A stretch of DNA of 64,000 bases from Andrena cerasifolii. Lineage: Eukaryota; Arthropoda; Insecta; Hymenoptera; Andrenidae. The stretch lies in the NCBI RefSeq assembly GCF_050908995.1, contig NC_135118.1:17431501-17495500 (forward strand). The letters run 5' to 3'. The translations under genes and the position numbers were made by a program. Positions 23,131-35,224 of this stretch are shown here, piece by piece (positions within the stretch are counted from its first letter, which is position 1; each line of letters opens with the position of its first letter). The notes under the pieces are model-generated. The model was given only the letters and a program-made list of their open reading frames with translations. It ran no database searches and was not told the origin of the DNA.

Positions 23131-23225
23131 AACGGCAGTAATGCTGAACCTCGCCCATTCATCACGTAATTAATTGTAATTGGTGATATAATAAAGGCAT
23201 TATTATTATGTTGTTCTTATTATTG
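23131..23225 (+). mobile_element. LINE-like 3' tail, right part
   Basis: ACCTCGCCCATT, then AATAAA (23190-23195) and a short TTA repeat. This is the same order as at 7775-7930 and 11390-11500. Confidence 0.4.
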
Positions 23226-26200
23226 AATCCAAGGTCTCGAATGTTAATCATATCTTTTACTGACGAGTTAGTTGTATTTCTAAAGGTTAGCTTTGTTATA
23301 TGAAAAAATCGACCACTCGTTAAAAATGTAATTGTTCAACGTTTTGAAGCTATTTTTTTTTTGTTAACTTTTGAGAATAATTGGGGTCAACAGCTTTGAT
23401 TCCCTATTGCGTTTTACATGAAAAACGAATAACAGAGAATTGCATAGAAAGATAAAAGCAAAATAAAAAAGTATTTTTTTCCCGTTCCTCGCTTTCCATC
23501 CAATATTGTTGGGATTCATCTATACCAATCGTTTTTCCCCTAAATTAAGTATTGGCCCGATTACGTTCTGATGAGAAATGAGTTGGGAACGTCGACAATG
23601 CCATCATGAAACCACAAATTTCACGTTTGACTCATTGGAGAATATGACTGTTGGAGAACATACTACTATATATTGGCAAACATTCGGATCAATAAATTCT
23701 TGCAATTCTTGCGAAGCAGCAGCTCCCCATCGCGCGGCTGATTAAATGCAGTTCATTTCGAACGAATTGAAACTTAACGTACCTAGGTACTCCAAATAAC
23801 GCGAGATTGCATACTTCCTCGTAAGGATTATAAAAAACCGACGTTTGAGAAAAAAATATTTATACTTTTTTTCAAATTTTTCAGTTTATTTAATATGTAT
23901 GGAATTAGACAAATATAACAAAATAAAATATACTCTACCTATACAAAACCAAGTAAATGGAAAACAGTAAAATAACTAAAATCCGTACAAAATATAAATT
24001 ATAAATCTTTATTTCATTTAGTATATTTTTTTTCCAAAAATATGAACTCATATAGATTAGATTTACAGTAAACTTTTACTGTAATATGCTTGTGCTCGAG
24101 ACGTTTTCAAACCAAAAACGTTAACGTTTTTAATTAAATAATTAATTAATTTTGTTAAAACTAATATTAATTAGTATGTAAAACCGCCTTCTTGAATTTA
24201 AAGTAGGTATGTTAAATTTAAAAACTGGTTATCAAAATATACAGATTTATAAGAAAACCGGATTTTAAAAACAGTCAACCCCTACTTTTTCCGCTTTCAT
24301 CGATCTACCACAATTCGCTTTAACTTTAAAAGTGATTTCGTTATGGAGAGTATCAAAAGTCGAAAGATCACGATTATATTCTTTCTTCTTCCTACTCCTT
24401 CGTGTGTCTAAGTCCATGGAACCGAGCCCTTCACCCACTCGTCCACGTAACATTCACGGAAACCTTCCACACGATGAAACGCGTAAAAGTAAATTCCTTC
24501 TGTCATTTTCAAAATACGATGGATTACACCCTTCATAATTATCCGTGCTCTCAGCACCCACAGGCTACTAAACAGCTCGTGATAATTAATCGACGTTTCA
24601 ACCCCAATCTTTCCCCCGATCGATAGGACAAAGTTTCACGAGAACTCCAAGGCGGTTGGAAGGCATCGCGATTTCGATGTAACCAGCATAATTAGTATCC
24701 GGTGTTTGCTGGGTCTGCATTCTTTGCTTACCCTCAAGCCCATTCACCCCCATATCTCAACAGCCCGCCCCTTCTCCAAGGCCCCGTTACCAGCCGTAAA
24801 TCCGCCACAGCCTCGCTGACAGTTTTGTAAACAAGCTCGCCGCGAAACTCGAGCAACAATTTCGCAACTTTGCCGATGCGAAATCCAACAGCCTGCCACG
24901 ACGTGTCCTCGTGGTACGTCGCAACCCTGATGACGCTCCACCACCGCGATTAATTAACCGTTTAATCGATATAGCGTCGAGATCGTCGACACTGCTGCTG
25001 CTTCTCAGTAATATTCCATCCCTTGGCGTATTCTCAAGCCCGATACATAAAACTTCGTTGATCAAGCTCGATACGTCACTTCGTTTGCGTTGGGAACAAA
25101 AAATCTATGAAACTTAGACTCGTTTATCCTGTATAAATTAATGGCCTGGTAATTAATTGCCAGATTGTTGCAATTTTGCTAAGTGAAGTCTATGGCTGAG
25201 CAACGTGCAGCGGAGGAAAGGTTACCATGAATTGCTCAGCAACCACACCCCCCTCTGTCAACGAAAAATACTTCGCTTCGGAGGCGGACACTAGTCGCTG
25301 GTAGGTACATACAAATCCCCAGTAGAAACGAACGCTTGTCAGCAGCCGCGGAACAAAGTTTAACGAGTTCCGTTGCAACCGGTAAAATATGGTAATGAAG
25401 AGCGGGGAAAAAACGTACTGCTTCGGTTTTCATTAACGGGAACAGGAATAGTATTCCCCGGGGACGGGGTAACTTCGAACGAGCCACACCGGAGACCGAA
25501 TTGAAAGACGAAATGTAATTTGTTTATCATCGACCTCGGAATACTTGAATCCTTGGGCCGAGGCTTTAATAGTACAAACTTCATTAAAACTTTCGCCGAT
25601 GACTTCCGTGGATTCTTAAGTCGCGTTAACAAATACTCGTGTACCGTCAAGGACCCAGTTGCTGATCACTTAAGAGTAACTACCGCCGGTTTTTAAACGT
25701 GTAAAGGGAAAATTTAACCAAATTTAAAAGATTTTCTGTTATTTCAGTAAATCTGTGTTTCATCTTTAATTTGGTATTAAAAAAGTGCACACGTAATAAT
25801 AATTATTTTACAATTTAACTTTGAAAGTGAGAAATGCAAAGGGAGCAGTTTCTGATCACCGTCACACGTTTTACCATGAGCCATCAAATTTTGCGTATAA
25901 ATTTCAAAATACTTCATAATTATTTAGTAATTTGTTAGAATAAAATTGTTATCGTAATAAGCGTACCTATTATTTGGTTTATTTTCCTAAACTGATCAGG
26001 AATTGGGTCCTGATCAGGAACTGGGCCCTTGACGGTAGGTTTCGAATGTGGATCGTCGAATGGAGAAGAAAGGTGAACGCGACGAACGGAGTTTCTGGTC
26101 GATAGTGACCGTGCGAGGAACAGGGGGGGAAGGAAATATGATAAAACTTAAAACACCCTCCCGGGTCGCGCAAAGATAATAAGATTCCGGCGGAGTTTCA

Positions 26201-27159
26201 GAAACCTATCGATGAAAGTAGCATTTTACCGGGGGCCATCCCTTCCGATCCCCGTTGCTCCTTCCTTCTCGCGATATCCTACAGCAATAATTGCCCCGAG
26301 AGCTCGTTTCCTGCGGACCGTATCCTGCCGCGAGTTTTACAAATTTATCACACAACAGGGAACGCTAAACAAAAGTGAGGAGGAACGATTTCAGGGGTAG
26401 ATCGAAAGCTTTCTTCTGGAAATCCAATTTTACGCTCGCCCGCTACTATTGCGATAACGAGTTGAAATATGTGACAGAGTTGGTGATTTCGTTGACTTGG
26501 TTGGATCCACTTTTTGTCGTGTAATTTGTTATTAGACACTTCTGAGAAGTATTCAAAATCAAACGTGGAGTTTAATTAATACGTCTCGTTATAAATGTAA
26601 AAGTAGTTGCACTTCGTATGAGCATTTATTTAAAATATTCAGTGCACCTCGTTGTAATTTTCTCATATCCTTTTATTGGTGCTTTGCAAATATTTAATAG
26701 AAATGGAAAATTTCTGGCTACGTAGACTTAATATAAGTGTTTAAAGAGCACGCATTGTTAAATCTTGTTCACACGCAAATATGCTGAATCAGCCAACCAG
26801 AACACGCATTAACGTTTCACTACACACGGAAATGAGACTTAATTTGAATAAACGGGATAAAGAGATCGTGACTCGGGAGTTAATATCACCGTAATCCTAT
26901 TTTACCTAATTCTTCGTGTAAATCCTTGGATTTCCCGATATCTATCGTTGCTTAATGGATCGTGCAACGTGATCGATGAGTCATCTATTTTCTACACCAG
27001 TTCACGTAGGTGTACGTCATTAATTCGTCTTTTCGAAACAGTTTGTCACCCTTAATCTCCATGATCTTGCGTCAAACACGATTCACAGTATTACACGAAA
27101 AGCTGCCAACATACTTTCAAATCCCCTCTCCAAAGTTTGGGGTTTCTGCAACCATTTAC
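23226..27159. other. No gene supported; AT-rich then mixed DNA
   Basis: Bases 23226-24270 are extremely AT-rich. CpG-richer patches at about 24700-25000 and 25980-26360 open short frames on both strands, but no splice-site pair with an open frame was found. Confidence 0.4.
25992..26027. repeat. 18-bp tandem duplication
   Basis: CTGATCAGGAA(T/C)TGGG(T/C)C occurs twice in a row (25992-26009 and 26010-26027) with two differences. Confidence 0.8.
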
Positions 27160-27957
27160 CAATTGGGGAGTTGACAAAATTTTTAAAAGTGTTTAAAACT
27201 GTTCATTATGATAAAATATGCTTGTAAAAAAATATTAATTTTTCGCTGCACCTCTAACATGAAAGAAATGTAATTTTTATTTGAAATAAAAAAATTGCCG
27301 CGAGAACGCACTGCATGGTCACGAGACCATTTGTGACGTCAACGTGCAGTAAACACAGAAAGTTCACTTTATGTTCGGGGCACATTTTACATTTCACCGT
27401 ACACACACCAGAGTTACGATAGAGTTGTACATAGCCAACTGCATCATCGCCGTAGCTTGCTCTTGAAGACCTATACAGAGTAATAATACAGTAAGAGTAC
27501 GCAACCTCTTAGGTATTTAATTTCTTTCAAACATATTTCTAGCTTGCAATTGTCTAGTAAAACAATATACTTACACAGAAGTTTTAACATTTCTGTATTC
27601 GGCAGAAGTCTGGATTTGTAGCGAAATAGCTAACCACCATAATAGCGTCCAATGTTGGTAAATTTGTGCTGTCACCTTTAACGAAGTTCCTTTCCATTGC
27701 CAATAATAATATATATATATAAGTTTCATTCGTCGCTATATATAAATCGCTGTTTACTGCACAATCACGTCACGCGCCGTGATTGGCGTTTCAGATCACA
27801 TGACTCAGAACTTAAAAACGTCAATTTTATTTATTAAATTTTGGTAAAACGAATAAGTGTTTTATTAATATTTCTATCATTTTAGGCTCTTCATTAATAA
27901 ATCTGTAGATTTCACTACTTTTCCCTTTTTTTTCAAATACTGGCAACTCCCCAATTG
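27160..27957. mobile_element. Inverted-repeat element with CAATTGGGGAGTTG ends
   Basis: CAATTGGGGAGTTGACA (27160-27176) returns inverted at 27941-27957 with one change. Further in, GTGCAGTAAACA at about 27345 is matched inverted near 27757, showing long, diverged arms over about 200 bp. A CGTCA-rich block accompanies each. No frame of note is present. Flanks share only TTTAC/TTTCC, so the target duplication is unclear. Confidence 0.6.
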
Positions 27958-28873
27958 TTTCCGTAATTGTCATTTGTCATAATTCGCGTTTATCATCCCG
28001 GCAGGTAAGTATTTTGTTAAAAGTAAGCTATCGTTTAAACTTCAACAGAACGTTTCCGCATAAAATCTTAATCAAATTAATTTATCCCGCTCAATAAATC
28101 CTGCGATGTCTCTTTAATATTTCGTTAACGATCTCGCTCATTATATCCTTAATGATGCCATTGAAAATATTCCAGGTCGAAGCACTCTGCCGTCAGAGGA
28201 AAACGGCATTAATTAACGGTGCCACTCCGAAATTCGATTATATACTCTTAATAACTTCTTCATTAACGAAATTAGATCCGACCATGGGAGAACGGTTTGC
28301 GCTTCGTCAACGTGCGAGAATTATTCACAACATTAAAGCTCGGAAGCAAAACACTTTTGTCAGCGAAACAATTACTCTCTTCACCTAAATATCCATTTCG
28401 AAGCAGGGTCAGGGTGAGCGTTGTTAAAATCTCAAGGTTTACTAGTCGAACTCGTGTACTTCAAATATTTTTCACTGTTTGCTTCATTTATTTGCACGTC
28501 TTTCCCTACAAGCAAGTCACCGATTTATCGATTCTCTTAAAGTTTTTGGTATCAAGCTTACAGGGCGTGCCTTTGTTTCGTTTTCGCACCCCTTATGCTA
28601 ATTAGGTGTCGACAAAGTCACCGAAATTATAAATAGTTAAGCAACGTGGTTTCACACACAGTTACCTTTAACTGAATTTAAGAGTCCTTGCAGAAAACAC
28701 TGAGGGTGCCAGAATTTAAAAAAAAAAATTTTATCGGAAAATGTTCGACGTGCCAATGGTAATACTGTATCATATAATTTGATTTTTGGGACTTAGTGTT
28801 CTATACAAGCACTCTTCAATTATTATGAAATACCTACAGATACCTCATCGAAAAAGTTACGCGCAAACACAGA
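27958..28873. other. No gene supported
   Basis: A textbook donor (CGGCAG|GTAAGTATT) lies at 28006 just after the element, but no acceptor or coding frame precedes it. It could end a non-coding 5' exon. Short plus frames lie at 28152-28605. Confidence 0.35.
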
Positions 28874-29367
28874 TTAAGGGGGGTATTGTTACGTGAGGGT
28901 GTTTGAATTTTTGAACGACCGAGCGGTTAAGTCTAATTTTCTCCCGCAACGTTTAACGACTTAAAAGCTATTGTTATAATTCTGTCATAACCAGAGTTAT
29001 GGAGCAAAAATTAGGATTGTGTTGGGATTCGACTTGTATCTAAACCTATACAGGTTTCTCGTTCAGGATGTGGCACTTAGAAGAGATTCGCAAGAACAGA
29101 ATGAGACAGATTTATACTAAGATTACCATGTTGTATTACAAAAATAAACAAACGGAAATTGCGCAATGTCATGAAAAACACCGATTTGAGAAAAACCCTT
29201 ATCTCCATTAATTATTATTATATATGGCTGAAATTTTTTACAACTTACTGAAATTTTAATAAGTACGTGTGGATAATGCTCGTGGGTAAAATCTGCGTAG
29301 TTTCTTTGTACGTCCTCCCTAAAGAGGATAGAGGATTTCGTCCCTCTAGACGAGAACAGCCCCTTAA
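28874..29367. mobile_element. Possible TTAA-flanked element abutting the next one
   Basis: It starts TTAAGGGGGGTATTGTTACG and ends GAACAGCCCCTTAA. The ends match only over TTAAGGGG and loosely beyond, and the interior is not palindromic. Its right TTAA would be shared with the element that follows. Confidence 0.3.
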
Positions 29368-30090
29368 GGGGTTATGCCTACCTGTAAAGTCTGAAAACAC
29401 AAGTATTTTCGGGATTTTTTTTTAAACTTCAAGACTTTTTTAAATAAACCATTGTGTATTCGAAAGTCTACATTTTAAAGTTCTTGTAGTGTTTTTTTTG
29501 CAATGCGATATCTAAATAAATAATGGAATTATAGTCGATCTCCCGGCAGCGTTTTTTTATTACAGTGACCACTGTAGCTTTGACCTGGTTCATCAGAAGT
29601 AAAATATTCGACCTAATTTAGTTAGTATATTAGATTATCTAGTCCATACTCGTGGTTTTTCATTTCCATTGGGTAGTTTTTATTTTATAAATGAAAAATG
29701 TTGAAAAATGAGCGCGATTCTTTGGCGAAAATCGATACTTTTGCTATGAGAAGCCGTCATTTTGTAGCAAGTTAATTTTTTGAGATAATGAACGATTAAG
29801 AACTAGATAATCTAATATACTAACTAAATTCCCGCGAATTTTTTATTTCGGATGAACCAGGTCAAAATTAGAGTAGACACCGCAAACTACTGAAAAAAAA
29901 TCGCTGGGGGGAAATCGCTGATATTTCTTTTATTTATTTATATTTTCCATCGCAAAAATTACTACAAGCAGCTTAACATGTACACTTTCCAATACATAAA
30001 GGATTGATTAAAAAAGCCTTCAAGTTTTGCCCCAAAAAATCCAGAATATACATGTTTTTTCAGACCTCACAGGTATGCATAACCCCTTAA
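29364..30090. mobile_element. TTAA-flanked palindromic MITE, TTATGC type
   Basis: The left end is TTAAGGGGTTATGCCTACCT. The right end inverted is TTAAGGGGTTATGCATACCT. The match continues through GTCTGAAAA and AAACTT(C/G)AAG. Inner blocks mirror each other too: TAGTATATTAGATTATCTAG near 29620 and its inverse near 29810, and GACCTGGTTCATC near 29580 and its inverse near 29853. This is the cleanest full palindrome of the group. Confidence 0.9.
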
Positions 30091-33000
30091 AAAGACACTG
30101 TATTCACCAGTTTCTTCTCTCGCAGTTGTTAAGACACAACTTTGGACATTCGTAAGATTCCTCGCGTATTACAACACGTATTACAACATTCACCCCTACT
30201 ACACATCTTCAATAGCAATTAAACTCTCCATTCGGGACCACCACTTACAGGAACTTCGAAATGCCGTTCTCGATCCCTCAACAAGCCCCGAAATACAAGT
30301 TAATTTCCCCAATACGCGAAACTTGATCCCCCGAGTTCACGAAACTGCGTAGTCTTCGTTCCATCTTCCTACCCTCGTACTCGAGAGGATTGATCGACAG
30401 GCGAAAGTGAAGGCATGACAGGTGGCTGATTTCGTCCGACCTCTCGCCAAGAATTTCCCCTCGTAAAAATGTCGTGGATATAACCCGAGGGCGTAGGAGA
30501 GCCAAGGAGCGGCCGTGATGTTTGCGAAACAATTCAAAGGGACGCTTCTGAAGCACGACAGCCCGAGATTCCTTCAGCTGCGGAACAAGCTGAACAGCGT
30601 GGATATGTACAGCGGGACAGGGGAGCCTAGGTTTTTCTTCGACGTTGCGCCAGCCAATTTCATTAGGCGTGCCAACTTTCCTTGCTTTCATTCCTTTCAT
30701 CGCCCCGCCTATTATAGCTTAGCGCCCCGAGCAATTTCGACTCTTCCTTTTTCCTCGTGTCCTATCCCCGAGACCCCTCCCCCCCCCCCCCGACTTCCGA
30801 TATTTAATGGGCGAAATCAATCGAGCCGCGTAAATATGGAATCGCCAGATTCAAAGAGCGTTCATTTACGGGTGTCAACGCGACGTGTTGATAATTCACA
30901 CTTTGGAATTCTCTGCAAAGCGGGTTGCCTGGTGAAACGTGCTGTGTACACTTTTATTAGGCGAATGACGTGGATGAAAATTTATTGAGGCAGTGTTTGA
31001 CTTTGCTGGAATGCGAGAGTTACCAGACTATCTTGATGCTCTGTTGTGTGTATAAATGAATTGTTATTTTCTTAATGGGGGTGCTTTAGTGTTTCATCTA
31101 GAAACAAAGGGAAGCTGTGATAATGGCCAAGTCGGAATCTATGGAGAACATATTGTAATGTTTTTCGGTGCCTTGTACAGTAACGAACCGCTTTGTAAAA
31201 TATTTAATACCCCCACGTGAAGCGATTAATTACAAACTCCAAGTTAGGTGGAAAAGTTGATAATATCCGGGAAACGACTTTATGCGATATTCCATTAAAA
31301 TTTGCTAGTTGAAATACGTGCTTATATTCAATGCGGCCTGTTTTGATCAATTTTCAATAACCGTCTGCTGAAAATGCGCACAAATAACTGATATGCAGCG
31401 AACGATTGAATGGAAATTAAAAAGGATTCGATAACGGGTCGAATATTGGAATGCGAGTGCCATGAAAAAGGTTATTATTTTTAAATAGGTCATTCCATTC
31501 GAATGTACTGAGATAAAAGCCAGAACATTTCGATATTTAAAATCTTTCACACTTCAAAATATTTCGGCGACGCGTTGCGAAAATCAATTTAAGGATTTAT
31601 TTCCCCCCCGCGGAAAATGTCCGAATCGAAAATGTCGCTTGAATGCAAATTGGAATAACGCGGCAAGGTGGCCACCGGCTGTATTCCCTCTTTTCAATTA
31701 ACCATTTTTTTTTTTTAACAGTTTAAATCTACGCGCTCTTAACAGAAATCGTATGAATTCAATGCAACAGGAAACGTTACATTAATTTCGTCAAATTAAT
31801 TTCTGTTGAATATTGAATGAAAATAAACGATATATATATTATGCGGAGCTAAAAATTATCGTTTATCCGATTGGACGGCTTTCGAAGCATAATGCGTAAT
31901 TAACTCGCAGTCAATTAGAGATTTAATTAACGTGCTCGCAGCGTGCACACGTTTTCACGTCCCGAACATCGGCCTAAATCGGCGAATTTTACAGGAGAAC
32001 CTGCGCGTGTAAGATAAGTTCCCGAGCGAGATAACTGCCTTCCGTCACAATCCCCTCGAAACTTGTTAATTAACATTCGCTTTTCAAACAGTGCGATCGT
32101 AACTTGAAGTCCTCGGCGAACGACGCCGAGTTTTCCGCGTTAAAACGACATTAACGATATCCGCGAAATTTTAACAAGTTCTGGAAGCCTGAGGCTCGAA
32201 AGGAGTTCGTGTTGTTTGAGAAACTTACACGAAACGCTAATTATTGAAAATGAATACATATTTGCCGATGTGCCATGGTAAATTTATTCACAGGTTTATG
32301 ATAAAAGAATGTAGAAATTAAACCTCGACGATTTTTATGGTGCAGTGTCGGAGGGGGGCAAGGGGCCCCCCAAAGAAAAATCAGACGAATGTAATTGCAA
32401 CAAAAAAGACAACTGGTTTTTATTCTTTAAATAAATTTGTATAATCACCTAATGAATTTTACTGAATTTGCATTAAAAATATTTTTATCCGTTCAACTCG
32501 GCTCCGCCACAGATTAAATCCCGAGCACGCTTCTCGTATGGTGTATTTAAAATGGAGATAAACAGGACGTTTGTTATCGCGAAACTCTACAGTGGCATCC
32601 GTGTTATACGTATTTGAATAAACTTTCGAGATAATTGAGGTTCGAAACGTTCTGATGTATACCGATGGAAATTCGCGGTAATGTAACAGACATTTGTCGT
32701 TTTTGTACGGCAAATTTTCACTCATTAGCTACGTACGTACCAAAGCCGAAACAGAATAAATTTATTATTGTAACTACACTTCGAATGAACGTGAAATAAA
32801 TTCCACACAATTCTAGTTCCAATATTTCCCTACTGAATTCATTTGTAAAATATGTACCGAAATTTAAAATCAACCCGAGGTACACTATTTTAAGTTTAAT
32901 GGTGAGTATATTAACTTAAAATTTATCATTTTGTGTCGCTGCTATTTCAAAAGGTTCCTGTGAATATTTCTGGCGCTTTCATTAAACATCCTGCTGAGTT

Positions 33001-34853
33001 TATGAACAAGTAAACGCGCACGACGGAGATAAGGATTCTGCCGCGAAATACGAGTTGATTTTACGAAAAATTTTATCGTAATCCAGAGACGACTGTGAGC
33101 GTTTACAAGCCACAATATCGCCGTGAGAATGGCAGCAGAGTGTGAACGAAAATCTCCAAGGGCTTGAAAACGCACGCATCTTCGATAAAGGGTGCAAGTA
33201 TAAAACGGTTAATTCGGTATAACCGTAAAATCCCGGGAGGAAGCTGGAATTCCTGCAAAGGAATGCAATACGTTTCGTTCAGAAGCTTTTAGGGCTTGTC
33301 AGAGTGGACCAACGTCCTCGCGGATGAAAATACTGGGCTCGACTAACGAACGAAGGGTAAACGTATTCTGGAGAGTTTCATTTGACGATAACAAAATAAA
33401 ACTTTTATTTGCATCGTTCGAGGAATGTCTATTTGCGAGGTTGAAGTAAAGCTTGCAATGAGAATTTATTTCTGTAAATGTTCCCAAACAAGCTTCGCCA
33501 GATAAAACATTGAACTTTTAAGCTGACCGATTTTGTAGTTTCCGCAGATCAAAAACGGAATGAACTGTGGGTGTTCTTGTTGTAAAGTCACTATGAGATT
33601 TTATTCAAATAATGGCATTTTTGCAGAATATTCCTTTAAGCACTGTTCAACAGCAGTCACACAACTTTTATTCAAGCAGAGAAGCTCTTCAGGAAACCGA
33701 GCATTATTCCGAGGTACTGGAATCGAAGTTCATGTAAATACCACGCGATTCCAGTCATCGCATATCCAGATTCAATTCGTGCCAATAAAACCCAACGGGC
33801 ATTGAGGATTACGAGACTGATATGTATATGAATTCTATTGAAGTGATCTGAAAAATGCTCTTCGAATTGAAAGAGCTTTTTGCGTTGCAGGTAGAATCGC
33901 GGTGTCTAGTAATAGACGGCGTCTAACAATGAAACTGTGTAATACGCATTGAGATTAAGAAGACCAAAGAAACATCGCAGTGCTATATCGTGGATCTGAT
34001 ATGTTCTTGATAAAATAAAATTTTAGACGGTCGACGCACGAAGGGAATGAAAGTCGAGGGTGAAACTGCAACTACCAGCCAGTTCCAGTCATATCACGAT
34101 CGAGGTCGATATTTTTTACACTGCAAACTTTTAACTGCGAACGCCGTTTAAGCCGGTCGTTCTTCCTCTACTATATAACCAGCCCTTTTTCCCTCAGGCT
34201 TGTGAAAGGAACTCAATTCCATTAGTGGCCAGCACCTCCGCAGAACTGCGGCCAGTTGGTTCGTTATCTTTATGACACACAAAATAATCTCTACGTGCCA
34301 GGAGCACGATTTCGAAAACTTTATATATCAAACTGCTACGAGAGGATTATGGTCTAGCGAGGAAACAATGTCGCGTCGCCAGGAATAATCGCCGTTTTTT
34401 ACCGGCAGGTCTCCATTCCAGGATGGAGTCGAAGTTAATTAAGCAACGATAAGGGTACACGTCTGTATAGTCAAGAGTAGGGTGGCTCTTATTTACTCTT
34501 GGTAAAAAAAATTTTCAACATTTTCTTCGGGGCACCCTCCAGAATAGTTCCAAATAATTGGGGAAAAATCCGTGTAAAGTTTCAGCGCGATCGGATAACG
34601 GGAGAGGGTGCCCCTGGGCTCTTAAACATTTAAATCATTATTTAACAGCTCGCGAAGTCGATTTTATATAATATCCTCCAAGTTATTGATTAAATAAAAA
34701 AATATGTCAAACGAAAGTTGTAGATCCGGACAAAGAGCATTTTTTATGTTGTATTACTTTTTCTCGTGCGACAAACTCTAAGTCTTCGTAACAATATCGA
34801 AATGAGATTCTATATCTTCGATATTTTTGCGAATTTCGGTCTCAAATTTTCAG
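30091..34853. other. No gene supported upstream of the PHD exon
   Basis: Frames up to 157 codons overlap on opposite strands at 30278-30988, a CpG-richer patch with no recognised product. A 13-C tract lies at 30779-30791. The stretch 31000-34400 is AT-rich with nothing recognised beyond a G/C-rich hairpin word near 32354. From about 34480 the wording (GGGCACCCTCC, GCGCGATCGGATAACGGGAG) resembles insect repeat DNA. Confidence 0.35.
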
Positions 34854-35069
34854 GAAACATTCATGACATATCAAACGAATACACATGAGAAAGAAAAGAA
34901 GAAGAAGAAGAAAGACGATAAAAATGAAAGCTGGTTTTGTACAATGTGTCAAGGAAATAGACAGGAAAATACGACACAGTGCACGCGGTGCAAAATGTGG
35001 GTACACAGGCTTTGTGCGGGAATAGATAGAATTACTTTTGAATATGTATGTGATGATTGCAGTAATTAA
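34854..35069 (+). CDS. Terminal exon encoding a PHD-type zinc finger
   Basis: The acceptor AAATTTTCAG is followed by a 71-codon frame to TAA at 35067-35069. After a lysine run encoded by a GAA-rich tract (about residues 13-23), a full C4HC3 set follows: Cys29, Cys32, Cys43, Cys46, His51, Cys54, Cys66 and Cys69 (exon numbering). The spacing C-X4-H-X2-C and the Trp two residues before the His are as in PHD fingers, which bind histone tails or other peptides. The finger ends two residues before the stop. A lysine-rich linker plus a C-terminal PHD is also a known tail of some insect pogo-like (DDE_1) transposases. This may therefore be the last exon of such an element rather than a host chromatin gene; that is inference. 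An in-frame ATG lies at 34863. No upstream exon was found. Confidence 0.6.
   Translation, partial: ETFMTYQTNTHEKEKKKKKKDDKNESWFCTMCQGNRQENTTQCTRCKMWVHRLCAGIDRITFEYVCDDCSN
34893..34915 (+). repeat. (GAA)n-rich tract encoding the lysine run
   Basis: Repeated AAG/GAA triplets precede the zinc finger. Confidence 0.7.
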
Positions 35070-35098
35070 ATTTGAAAGTACGAATTAGGATAAGTATG

Positions 35099-35131
35099 GT
35101 ACGATTTAGGAACATTAATCCTAAATCGTAC
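35099..35131 (+). terminator. Perfect 13-bp hairpin in the 3' UTR of the PHD exon
   Basis: GTACGATTTAGGA (35099-35111) and its exact inverse (35119-35131) enclose a 7-base loop, ACATTAA, and are followed by TTTTT. It lies 30 bp after the stop codon. Related words (TACGAATTAGGA just upstream, ATACGATTTAGG near 35296) suggest a repeat-derived 3' end rather than a true terminator. Confidence 0.5.
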
Positions 35132-35218
35132 TTTTTCCATATTAAATATAAATGGTTTTTATGAATAGGAGTTGATTATTTTTTGTTGCTTGCATTTATT
35201 AAACTGTTTATTCTATTA

Positions 35219-35224
35219 ATAAAG
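35219..35224 (+). promoter_or_regulatory. Candidate polyadenylation signal AATAAA
   Basis: It lies 150 bp after the PHD stop codon and is followed by a T-rich downstream element at about 35240-35275. Confidence 0.5.

Noticed and set aside
30278..30988. Opposed frames of 140 and 157 codons
   Set aside because: They overlap on both strands, with no motif or splice support for either.
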